Shown piece by piece: positions 34,921 through 42,845 of a stretch of 64,000 nucleotides of DNA (within the stretch, counting starts at the first letter, position 1; each line of letters starts with the position of its first letter). A program made the translations under genes and the position numbers. The notes under the pieces are model-generated. The model did no database searches. It saw only the letters and a list, made by a program, of their open reading frames with translations, and was not told where the DNA came from. The DNA is taken from positions 17,368 to 81,367 of the forward strand of contig CAZGSP010000039.1 in NCBI GenBank assembly GCA_964528565.1, written 5' to 3'. This DNA comes from UBA10133 sp964528565. GTDB taxonomy: Bacteria; Patescibacteriota; Microgenomatia; UBA1400; MFAQ01.

Positions 34921-36601
34921 AGAATAACGGCTCTCCCGAGGGTAAGTATATTATGGCATCTTTTATGGCCGTGGAGTCGATGTCGGTACCTTCGACTTCC
35001 GCCCTGGTTAGGAAATAGATGGCGCCGGGAAGTGAGTTCTCCCGGACATTCTTTGAATCTACCAGGTTGGCAATGTATAGCTCCGAATCCCCTATCCGAT
35101 TGCCTTCCAAATTATTTCTACCTTGAGTTGAAGTGAAAGCAAGATCGTTTTTGACAAAGTTTTGGAAACGCTTGGGGTCGAATTCGGTGTAGAACAAATA
35201 GAACATGAGGGGAGGATCGTACTTTGGTGAAATAATGATCGGCCGACCGGGGTGTTTCTGGGCCAACTCAACAACTTCTTTTAATCCGGCACTAAAAGCT
35301 CTCTCCGAACTGTAACGATAATGGAACCAGTAATCATGAATAAAGAAAACCGATTCCAAAAGAATAAGGCCAACAAAAAAGTAAAATAACGATTTTCGGT
35401 TACTGTATAGATAAGAAAGGGCGAGACCCGAAATAATTACCGTCGGCTGTAACATCATGAACGAACGGCTGGCGTGACCGGCACCATCCCGGGTGATCGC
35501 CGAAGTGGAAACGGCGATCATCGTTAACAAACCCAATACCAGAAGAAGGCGGTCATGCCGGTGACGGATTAAGAAAAATATGCCGATCAGTAATAACGGC
35601 CCCATAGATCGGTAAAGCATTCCCGATCCGGCCGGTGAATGTCGAAGATTGGGATCCCCTTTCGTAAAGAGGAAGTCTGTAGAAAAGAGACCAAAAACAT
35701 TATTAATGAGATTGCCGGCAAACCAGAAAGGTTTATTGTGGAAGAATTTAGTAGGGATCGAGGGTGAGGAACCGACGGGGGCACCGGGACCGATATCCAG
35801 TTGGCGCTGGAAATTAATTTCTGTCGCGGCCGTAGGATCGGAAAATATGGAAATATAATCGAACCGGGCGGTTGTTCCGCCTCCAACGAACATGATCACC
35901 AGAGGAATGAACATTGCCAAAAGAGCAATTTTGACCGAAAGGCTCTTTTTGAATAATTCAAACGATCCGGGGAGCAGAAGTAAAACCACCGGATATGCGA
36001 TAACGGACATTTTGGCCGTGTTGTAAACCATGGGCGAAAGGCCTAAAAACAAAACCGAGAGATATAAATAGGTATTTTTTCTTTTGATCAAAAATTCGGT
36101 AAAGAAATAAAAACCCGCCGTAACAAAGAAATAAAGCATCGCCAGGGCAAAACCGATCCGTGAATAAGTGAAATGCCAGGGAACGAGAGTCAGGATCAGA
36201 GCCCCAAACAGACCGGCGTGAGGGAGATCCAGATCAAATAGTTTCTTGGATGAAAGATTTCCGATCAATAAATAAGTGAAGAGAATTCCTAATAAGCCAA
36301 AAAGTGCCGGAACAAGACGGATGGAAAGATCCAAGGGGACACTTAGAAGGTGGGCTAGGGCAATCAAATATATTGGAATGGGTGGTTGAACATCACTGAA
36401 GGAATGGAATTGAACAGGCAGACAAAAACCGGAATAATCACACCCCGTCTTAATGAGAGACAGGGCTTGATAGCCCATATCCACTTCATCGGAGTAAAGA
36501 CTGATAGGATTTAGGAGGAGTCCATAAAGCCTGAGAGCTCCGCCAAGCAAGACCACCAGGATCAATGGCCAATACTTGAGTGGTAGTTCTTTTATTTTCA
36601 T
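34904..36601 (-). CDS. ArnT/PMT-like GT-C glycosyltransferase, tandem copy 4 (divergent, cysteine pair)
   Basis: 565 residues. The acidic pair Asp38-Glu39 is kept (LYSDEVDMGYQALSLIK), but the loop that reads TGKDEWG or TGRDEHG in the other copies is TGCDYSGFC here, with Cys54 and Cys60 placed to form a disulfide on the outer face, and 'GDYKPP' has become SDVQPP. The mid-element FHNKPFWFAGNLINNVFGLFSTDFL and the tail KEVVELAQKHPGRPIIISPKYDPPLMFYLFYTEFDP are recognisable. This copy likely uses another sugar or acceptor. Coupled by four bases to copy 5. Confidence 0.8.
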   Translation of the reverse strand: MKIKELPLKYWPLILVVLLGGALRLYGLLLNPISLYSDEVDMGYQALSLIKTGCDYSGFCLPVQFHSFSDVQPPIPIYLIALAHLLSVPLDLSIRLVPALFGLLGILFTYLLIGNLSSKKLFDLDLPHAGLFGALILTLVPWHFTYSRIGFALAMLYFFVTAGFYFFTEFLIKRKNTYLYLSVLFLGLSPMVYNTAKMSVIAYPVVLLLLPGSFELFKKSLSVKIALLAMFIPLVIMFVGGGTTARFDYISIFSDPTAATEINFQRQLDIGPGAPVGSSPSIPTKFFHNKPFWFAGNLINNVFGLFSTDFLFTKGDPNLRHSPAGSGMLYRSMGPLLLIGIFFLIRHRHDRLLLVLGLLTMIAVSTSAITRDGAGHASRSFMMLQPTVIISGLALSYLYSNRKSLFYFFVGLILLESVFFIHDYWFHYRYSSERAFSAGLKEVVELAQKHPGRPIIISPKYDPPLMFYLFYTEFDPKRFQNFVKNDLAFTSTQGRNNLEGNRIGDSELYIANLVDSKNVRENSLPGAIYFLTRAEVEGTDIDSTAIKDAIIYLPSGEPLFYEVHF

Positions 36602-38274
36602 TTGGATTGTGGGTTGGTTCTTAATATTCTGATGGCAACATCTCCATTAGGTAGTTTCACTTCCTTTATTATAGAGAGGTGGTGTTCCGCTATCTGGACC
36701 GGCCCGATAGCAATATTTTCGGCTACGATATACTGATCGACGTGATCGGTATCTATACCCCATTGAAAGTTCTTGACGGTGATTCTTCCGAGATTTTTGG
36801 TGGGGTTCCGTTCCATGTTTATGTAATACTCGTCTAACGGTACTTCGAAGTTGTCTTTTTGATAAATGGCCGGGTCATATTTCATAAAAAATAACATTAA
36901 GATATAGGCGTCACCACGGGACCCGTCAACGATCACCGGCAATGTGGTGTCCAGTTTGGGAATTTCTTCTGCTATCTGCTCCCATCCATAGTTCCAATAA
37001 GTGGACGTAAAATGGTCATTTAAATAAAAAATGGAAATAAACATTTGAGTCGAAGAAAATAGAATTAAAATACCCAGAACGAGAAGTTTGTATTTGTTGA
37101 GTGCCGGCAAAATAATCTCCCAGAGTTTAATAAGGCCGAAGGAAATAAGTATGGTTTGGGGAATAACCAACGAGAGAGCTCTTAGGGTTGAATAGGGGTC
37201 CCTGGTGAGAGCTGCCGGCACCGGAGAAATAAGAAGTAGAACAAAAGTAAATATTTTTAAACCTTTACGATCTTTTTCTTTAATTAAAAAGTAAAGACCG
37301 GCAAGATAAAACAGAAGCAACCAGGGGAAAAAGGTACCCATATCGGGATACGGCTTCCTGGGTCCGGAGTCCCCTAATTGAAACATATACCGGGGGGATA
37401 GATAAGAGGAATAAAGTGAAAAAAATTCTTTGGCTGAGAGCGTCTGAGGAATATTGACAATTCTCCGGAGAGTTGAACCGTCTTCTTTTAAACCCCAAGG
37501 ATTTTGACGGGACGAAAGAATATTTAGACTGGAAGTGCGGGCTTGGAATCCCGGAGTCCTCATTATCGTGAGCATGGGTACGACAAGAACAAAACCAAGA
37601 ATAAAGCTGATGATGACGGGGATGATAAAAGTCTTTTTGCCAGCCAAGAGTTCTTTGTAATGTCCGATTGCCAGAGCCAGTACCAAAACGGGGACTATTA
37701 ATGTTTCGGCCCGGTAGGCCGAAAAGGATAACGCATAAAAAATCGCAGAAGCAACAAACAACCATGGCCTCTTGAGAGCATAAAAGAACATTAAGGAGCC
37801 GAGGATTAGGAGAAAGAGAGCAACGTTTGTTTCGTAGGCGGTACGGCTATAAGCAATATGCCAGGGAGAAACAGCAAGGAAAAAGGTGGAAATCAAAGCT
37901 AAGATGCTTCCATATTTTTCCGTCGAAATTTTCTTCACCAAAAAATACAGGAGAGGAATCGTGAGAATTCCAAGAATGACGGAGGGCAAACGAACAGAAA
38001 GAGGGTTTAGTCCAAAAACCGCTATAACCGGTACGGTGATATAGGTATATACAGGACTTTGAAAGGTAGCGAAGGAACGAAACATGGCCGGAAATGATTT
38101 CCCAAATTCATCTTTGCCTGTTTGGAGAATTGAGTAAGCGTTATAGCCTAGTGCCGCCTCATCGACATAAAAACCTTTAGGTGTTTCTCCGATCCGGTAC
38201 AGCCGGAAAAAGCCGGCTATAAGGATAATGAGTATCAATAATAGTGCCGGTAAATACCTGAAGGAGAATTTCAT
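36598..38274 (-). CDS. ArnT/PMT-like GT-C glycosyltransferase, tandem copy 5
   Basis: 558 residues. YVDEAALGYNAYSILQTGKDEFG has Asp38-Glu39; SFATFQSPVYTYITVP replaces the usual GDYK loop. LSVRLPSVILGILTIPLLYFLVKKI follows. The exported tail has YGWEQIAEEIPKLDTTLPVIVDGSRGDAYILMLFF. Mid-element: FSLYSSYLSPRYMFQLGDSG. Four-base overlaps on both sides. Confidence 0.8.
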   Translation of the reverse strand: MKFSFRYLPALLLILIILIAGFFRLYRIGETPKGFYVDEAALGYNAYSILQTGKDEFGKSFPAMFRSFATFQSPVYTYITVPVIAVFGLNPLSVRLPSVILGILTIPLLYFLVKKISTEKYGSILALISTFFLAVSPWHIAYSRTAYETNVALFLLILGSLMFFYALKRPWLFVASAIFYALSFSAYRAETLIVPVLVLALAIGHYKELLAGKKTFIIPVIISFILGFVLVVPMLTIMRTPGFQARTSSLNILSSRQNPWGLKEDGSTLRRIVNIPQTLSAKEFFSLYSSYLSPRYMFQLGDSGPRKPYPDMGTFFPWLLLFYLAGLYFLIKEKDRKGLKIFTFVLLLISPVPAALTRDPYSTLRALSLVIPQTILISFGLIKLWEIILPALNKYKLLVLGILILFSSTQMFISIFYLNDHFTSTYWNYGWEQIAEEIPKLDTTLPVIVDGSRGDAYILMLFFMKYDPAIYQKDNFEVPLDEYYINMERNPTKNLGRITVKNFQWGIDTDHVDQYIVAENIAIGPVQIAEHHLSIIKEVKLPNGDVAIRILRTNPQSK

Positions 38275-39092
38275 GATCGATAGATAATTATCCGAGCTAA
38301 TTCAATAAATGAAATCAGAACAAAGACTACAGAAAAAATCAAAAAATATTTGGCGGATAGGGTCTTTAGTTTTTTCAAACCAAAGATAGACATAATGGAA
38401 ACCGGAACACACAAGAGAATATCGAACCGATCCTGGTTATTTATGAAACTAATTGAAAGCACCATGGCCAGAAAGACACTCACAAGCCAAGCTTTGTCTC
38501 GGCTATCTTTTAGGTAGAACAAACCCAAAAGAAAAGGAATAATTGCCAGGTAGGAATATTTTATGAGGTTTTGATTGTCCCCCGATTCTCTCGGGTGTAG
38601 AGCAAAAAAGTAGTTATTGGGGTCAAGCGAGACAAATAGGTTTGCCTTGTATTTATTTTGAAAAACAGTGGTTTTGTTTTCAAATATCCGGGCTAGGTTA
38701 CGATTTGGGATCAGGGAAATTTTCTTAATTAAAGTATCTTTGGCTAAGGGATCGGGGGTGAAGATGGAATAAGCGTAAAAAGTCTTCCAGGAGAAAAGGG
38801 AAACGAGAAACAATAGAAAAGAAAAAATAAAGAGTCCGGTTTTGTCGAAGTTCTTAATGTTTAATAAAAAGATGAGAAAGGGAATCAATAAGTAGGCCGG
38901 GTGAATCAAAGGCAGTAGCAGATATATAAAGTAACGTAATTTGTTGCCGGTGCGAAACAAAAAGTAATCGAGGAGAACTAATGAGGCGGCCAGAATGAAC
39001 GGAACCCAGGAATCGGAATTGGATAAAATAAAGGAAAGGGGCCAGAAGGCCAGTATCAAAACAGCCGAGATCCAAAATAAAAACGTTTTCAT
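38271..39092 (-). CDS. Short polytopic membrane protein, GT-C fragment-like
   Basis: 273 residues, with about eight hydrophobic segments and one exported loop. It has no DE-containing first loop. The loop IFENKTTVFQNKYKANLFVSLDPNNYFFALHPRE resembles the mid-element of the neighbouring GT-C proteins ('HNKxxxx...NYLxYFSPDFLF'), and membrane segments follow as they do there. It may be an N-terminally reduced GT-C paralogue or an accessory subunit. A minus-strand TATAAT lies 13 bases before its ATG. Confidence 0.55.
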   Translation of the reverse strand: MKTFLFWISAVLILAFWPLSFILSNSDSWVPFILAASLVLLDYFLFRTGNKLRYFIYLLLPLIHPAYLLIPFLIFLLNIKNFDKTGLFIFSFLLFLVSLFSWKTFYAYSIFTPDPLAKDTLIKKISLIPNRNLARIFENKTTVFQNKYKANLFVSLDPNNYFFALHPRESGDNQNLIKYSYLAIIPFLLGLFYLKDSRDKAWLVSVFLAMVLSISFINNQDRFDILLCVPVSIMSIFGLKKLKTLSAKYFLIFSVVFVLISFIELARIIIYRS

Positions 39093-39105
39093 GTTAACTA
39101 GACAA

Positions 39106-39111
39106 ATTATA
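39106..39111 (-). promoter_or_regulatory. Possible internal -10 box TATAAT
   Basis: Minus-strand TATAAT 13 bases before the ATG at 39092, in the only real gap (23 bases) inside this part of the unit. It could allow a short leader. Confidence 0.35.
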
Positions 39112-39115
39112 TGCG

Positions 39116-40807
39116 TTATCTATCCGAAATAGCATAAAGTCCTGAAGAATTATTAAGGAAAGGCGCGTAAGCTTTTTGGTTTTGGGAATCAATCAATTCT
39201 TTCGGGATACTCCAAGGGCTGGAAATATAAAGATTGTTCCGGGTGTGATCAATATCCGGCCAGTTTATAGGGCCAAAAAAATAATTCTCGAAATCGGTTC
39301 CACCGGTATTCCTGACGGAGCCGGTATTGTATGAGGACGGATCGTATTGCGAATAAAAAAGAAAGTATAAATAAGGAACACCGTAAGTATATGGACCATC
39401 CGTGCCAAACCGAGGGTCGATATAAACTTTCTCGTATTCCGAGTGGTGATTTCGTGCGTAGATGGCCATTTGTTTCCAACCATACGATCTGGCTTCCGAC
39501 AACTCAATGGGATAGTGAAGGGTGTAGTAGTCGACAAACCTCAGTATTCCCAAAAGATAACCACCAACGACGACTACTGCGAGGAGAGATTTCCAGAAAG
39601 TATTCTTAAACTTCCCGTAAACAAATAACATTCCCAAAGAGATGAGAATCGAAAAGACGGGAACTATATTTAGAGTGCGCAGAGCGTGTTGACTGTTATT
39701 GGTAATGGAGGCAGGAATAAGGGCGATGAAAAACCACACGGCTAAAACATTTGCCGTAAATTTTCCGGATAAATAATCGGTTACAAATTTGTGTCGGAAG
39801 AAAAGTAGAAGTGAACCGATGATCAAAAAGGGGTATTCAATCATATAAATTACACCCTGTCCCGGATGACCCGGAGTGGCTAGACCTAAGCCATCGGAAA
39901 GGTAAAAATTTGGGGAAAAATACTCTAGGAAACGCTTGTACCAGAAAGAGATCAGGCCAACAGCAGAGGTAAGCCAAGAGAGGGGATGTCCGGAAATAAA
40001 AGGTAATATACCGTTGGTGTAGTCGTAATCTTTCGTTAACAGGGTCATACCGGCGCGGGTGCCACCGGATCCAAGAATGAAGTTCTTGACGAAAAAAACA
40101 GTAATAAAGAATAACGCAAATGAAATGAAGAAAAGAGAATTTTTCTTGTTGGAATACCAAGAGGTAATACTAGACTTGAAGAATCGGTAATTGGCGAAAA
40201 TTATAAATAAATTTAACAATGGGACTACGATCTTGGTAGAGTGATAAGTAATGGCGGAAAAGTAGGCAAAAATAACCATTAAGAAGAAGTCGGATATTTT
40301 TTCCGATCGCCGCCAACGAAAGGTAAAGATCAAATTTAGAAGCAAAAACGATAATGCCGTAATGGCTTCGAATCCGGAACGGGAAAATGGTACTAGCCAC
40401 GGAGATAGAGTAAAAATAAAAGTGGCTAAATAAGACAGTTCTGCCGACTTATTGCTAAAAATGAAACGGCTGATTAAAATCCAAAACAAAAAGACATTTA
40501 AGGCAGAAAAAACTGCCACCGGGAGACGGGTGCCCAGCTCGGTCAAGCCAAACAATTTTATAAAGGGAACTGTCACATAGATGAGTACCGGCGCCTTGTA
40601 GTCGCCAACCGACTTAAAAGATATAGGGAGAAAAGACCCCCACTCGTCTCTCCCGGTCTTAAGAATTGAGTAGGCATTGTAACCGATTGAGACTTCATCG
40701 ATCGAAAGAGACGGTGGATATGACGTCAGCTTGTAAAACTGGGTGAAGAAAACAATGACTCCGATAATTAGCCAAAAAATTATTTTGTAATGATTTTTTC
40801 TCATCAT
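39116..40807 (-). CDS. ArnT/PMT-like GT-C glycosyltransferase, tandem copy 6
   Basis: 563 residues. LSIDEVSIGYNAYSILKTGRDEWG has Asp37-Glu38, and SVGDYKAPVLIYVTVP follows. LGTRLPVAVFSALNVFLFWILISRF is the second helix pair. Mid-element: SFWYKRFLEYFSPNFYLSDGLG. The tail is YGWKQMAIYARNHHSEYEKVYIDPRFG, then YLYFLFYSQYDP. Compared with copies 1-5 the tail carries a short insertion (TDGPYTYGVP). Four-base overlap with the short membrane gene upstream. Confidence 0.8.
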   Translation of the reverse strand: MMRKNHYKIIFWLIIGVIVFFTQFYKLTSYPPSLSIDEVSIGYNAYSILKTGRDEWGSFLPISFKSVGDYKAPVLIYVTVPFIKLFGLTELGTRLPVAVFSALNVFLFWILISRFIFSNKSAELSYLATFIFTLSPWLVPFSRSGFEAITALSFLLLNLIFTFRWRRSEKISDFFLMVIFAYFSAITYHSTKIVVPLLNLFIIFANYRFFKSSITSWYSNKKNSLFFISFALFFITVFFVKNFILGSGGTRAGMTLLTKDYDYTNGILPFISGHPLSWLTSAVGLISFWYKRFLEYFSPNFYLSDGLGLATPGHPGQGVIYMIEYPFLIIGSLLLFFRHKFVTDYLSGKFTANVLAVWFFIALIPASITNNSQHALRTLNIVPVFSILISLGMLFVYGKFKNTFWKSLLAVVVVGGYLLGILRFVDYYTLHYPIELSEARSYGWKQMAIYARNHHSEYEKVYIDPRFGTDGPYTYGVPYLYFLFYSQYDPSSYNTGSVRNTGGTDFENYFFGPINWPDIDHTRNNLYISSPWSIPKELIDSQNQKAYAPFLNNSSGLYAISDR

Positions 40808-41493
40808 ATCGGGAAATATGTGGTAACTCTTAAGTGATAGAGAAGATAGAGGACGTTTAAGATGGCAAAAAATATCGTTGTTTTCCTTGAGGAAGAATAG
40901 TATCCCTGAGCCGACAGTAAGGCGAGGAAAAAGATGACGCCGAAACTATAAAGCATGGCCTGATCTACATAGATGAATCCCGTCAGTAGTAATAAAGAAG
41001 ATAAGGATATCAAAAACGGGAGGTAAGAATAGCTAATTTTGTGCTTATTGTGCTTGAAATAGCTATAGATAAAGTAAATATCCCAGGGAAAAAGATAGCC
41101 TAAAGGGTAAAAAGAACCGATTTTGTGCCAGAAACCGGAGGCAAAAATAGCGGCCGGTGAAAGTAATTTGTCGAAATTTTCGATAAAAGAATAGGACAAC
41201 TCTGTTTTGTTATGAATCAGTTTGGCCACAAAATTTCCGGCAAAATCGGGGTGCTCGCCTCTTTGAGAGTTGATAGCATTTAGTAGCCCCATATCCAGAC
41301 CCAGTCTGGGCTTTATGATAAACAAGGAGACTGCCAGAACCATAAGAAAAATCAGTAATTGATAACTCTTGGGTTTGGTAAATAAAACATATAAAAGTAA
41401 ACCCAGGACAAAGGATGTTAAAAGCAAAAAAATACTTTGACCGGAAAAAAGAATAATGGGTAGCGTGGAGAGATAAAAAACAACGAAGATCAT
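40804..41493 (-). CDS. Short polytopic membrane protein, GT-C fragment-like
   Basis: 229 residues. Hydrophobic throughout except one exported loop, VAKLIHNKTELSYSFIENFDKLLSPAAIF, which again mirrors the GT-C mid-element, followed by PLGYLFPWDIYFIYSYF and a string of membrane segments. As with the 273-residue protein at 38271-39092 it lacks the N-terminal catalytic loop. It lies between two full GT-C genes with four-base overlaps on both sides, so it is intentionally expressed with them rather than a decaying remnant. Confidence 0.55.
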   Translation of the reverse strand: MIFVVFYLSTLPIILFSGQSIFLLLTSFVLGLLLYVLFTKPKSYQLLIFLMVLAVSLFIIKPRLGLDMGLLNAINSQRGEHPDFAGNFVAKLIHNKTELSYSFIENFDKLLSPAAIFASGFWHKIGSFYPLGYLFPWDIYFIYSYFKHNKHKISYSYLPFLISLSSLLLLTGFIYVDQAMLYSFGVIFFLALLSAQGYYSSSRKTTIFFAILNVLYLLYHLRVTTYFPI

Positions 41494-42734
41494 TGCGTCT
41501 TGAGACGGGGCTTAAATAAGTCGGCGATCAAAAAAATGCTAACGCCGGCAAATAGACTCCTAACCGAACTCTTGAGAAAAATCAAGTCGGTTTTTCCGGC
41601 CAGTAACTTGTCCATTCCGGGAAAATTATTTAGATTCCGATTAATCACGGCGAAAAGGCCTACCGAAAGCGAGTTATCAAAGGTTAAGACAATAAAGACA
41701 TAACAAGCAAAAAGTGTAAGATCCAGCCAAAGGTTGTGCCAACTACTATCCACCAACTCAATAACAATAAAGGGGGCGACCCAGATGAACCATTGAGGGT
41801 GATAATGGGTGACGGAAAAAAGAATCAGGAAATAGGCAAGATAATACTTCCAAAGATTTTGAACTAAGTTTGAGTTTCTGAAGGCGTGTAAATAGACAAG
41901 GACAACACCGATCAAGTATGGATATATCCCCTCTGCGGCCGTCACCATCCATTCCATATAAAACATTTTTTGCGACTTGGCGCCGAAGACCATGTATTTA
42001 AATGCAGAAGAGCCAAGAAAGGGCGCGATGGTAATGAGATAAGGCAAAACTCCACAAAGGGTAACTTTGAAGCCCGTCCAAAAATCCTTGGCACTAAAGA
42101 TAATAAACGGTAGTAAAAAAATCGGGTACTGCTTAAAAGCGGCTCCGAGCGAGATCATGACCGCGGCCAGGTAAAGATTTTTCTTTTTGGCAAAGTACAA
42201 AGAAAGCACGGTAAAGAGCACGGGAATGATATCGAAAACACCCATGGCAAAAGTGGCATAAAGGGTGACCGGATTAAATAGCCAGAGGAGAAAAGCCCAT
42301 CTTTTTTTCTTCACATCTTCAAAAAGAGAACTCAGGGCAAAAGCAACCCCGATATCAACTAATAAGTAAGGTAACTTAAGAAGGATCAGGTTGAAAGAAA
42401 GGGCGGGCAATTTGTAGACCGAAATACCGTTCATCAGACTAAGAAAGAAATTTTCCGGAATGATCAAGGTAAAGAGCTTAAGAAATGATCCCAAGGTAAA
42501 GTACGTTAAAGGCGGATAGATAAAGATATCCCCTACTCCGAAATTTTGGACCAAAGGATGAGTGGCCGGTAGACTAACCAGATAGTCATAAATGTTAAAA
42601 ACATTTTTATAGGCGAAAAAATAACTTGTGAGAACCTGGCCGGACAAATCGGGATGAAAGGTAATGCCGGAAATAACCAGCCTGAGGACGATAGCCGATA
42701 TTAGTGCTATGACCAGACCCTTGGTGAATTTCAT
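41490..42734 (-). CDS. GT87/PIG-M-like mannosyltransferase (GT-C)
   Basis: 414 residues. FHPDLSGQVLTSYFFAY gives the first-loop acid. YPPLTYFTLG, KLPYLLVDIGVAFAL, LWLFNPVTLYATFAMGVFDIIPVLF and LGAAFKQYPIFLLPF are hallmarks of the DUF2029/GT87 and PIG-M-like mannosyltransferases, and HYHPQWFIWVAPF matches their later loop. First gene of the 13-gene minus-strand unit; a TATACT box six bases before its ATG supports a leaderless mRNA. Confidence 0.75.
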   Translation of the reverse strand: MKFTKGLVIALISAIVLRLVISGITFHPDLSGQVLTSYFFAYKNVFNIYDYLVSLPATHPLVQNFGVGDIFIYPPLTYFTLGSFLKLFTLIIPENFFLSLMNGISVYKLPALSFNLILLKLPYLLVDIGVAFALSSLFEDVKKKRWAFLLWLFNPVTLYATFAMGVFDIIPVLFTVLSLYFAKKKNLYLAAVMISLGAAFKQYPIFLLPFIIFSAKDFWTGFKVTLCGVLPYLITIAPFLGSSAFKYMVFGAKSQKMFYMEWMVTAAEGIYPYLIGVVLVYLHAFRNSNLVQNLWKYYLAYFLILFSVTHYHPQWFIWVAPFIVIELVDSSWHNLWLDLTLFACYVFIVLTFDNSLSVGLFAVINRNLNNFPGMDKLLAGKTDLIFLKSSVRSLFAGVSIFLIADLFKPRLKTQ

Positions 42735-42740
42735 GGTTTA

Positions 42741-42746
42741 AGTATA
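42741..42746 (-). promoter_or_regulatory. -10 box TATACT for the large GT-C unit
   Basis: Minus-strand TATACT, then six bases (TAAACC), then the ATG at 42734. No -35 consensus is visible. This would drive up to 13 genes. Confidence 0.6.
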
Positions 42747-42772
42747 TCAAGACTTGGAGTACGATATCTTAG

Positions 42773-42787
42773 TGAAGAATTTCTTCA
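42773..42787. promoter_or_regulatory. 15-bp palindrome, operator candidate
   Basis: Seven-base arms TGAAGAA and TTCTTCA around a single T. It lies in the 111-bp divergent gap between the large minus-strand GT-C unit and the plus-strand GT-C gene. Confidence 0.3.
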
Positions 42788-42830
42788 TATTTTTAGGCAG
42801 GTGGGATGTTTATGTCAAAAAATAAATTTT

Positions 42831-42839
42831 TGCTAAAAT
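42831..42839 (+). promoter_or_regulatory. Extended -10 (TGcTAAAAT) for the 42846 gene
   Basis: The TAAAAT hexamer (42834-42839) ends six bases before the GTG at 42846 and is preceded by the TGn extension. It supports the GTG start and a leaderless mRNA. Confidence 0.55.
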
Positions 42840-42845
42840 TAAGCG

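Noticed and set aside
37280..37765. Minus-strand frame of 161 residues inside a GT-C gene
   Set aside because: Same-strand shifted frame of the 36598-38274 gene, which is intact from start to stop; no sign of frameshift.
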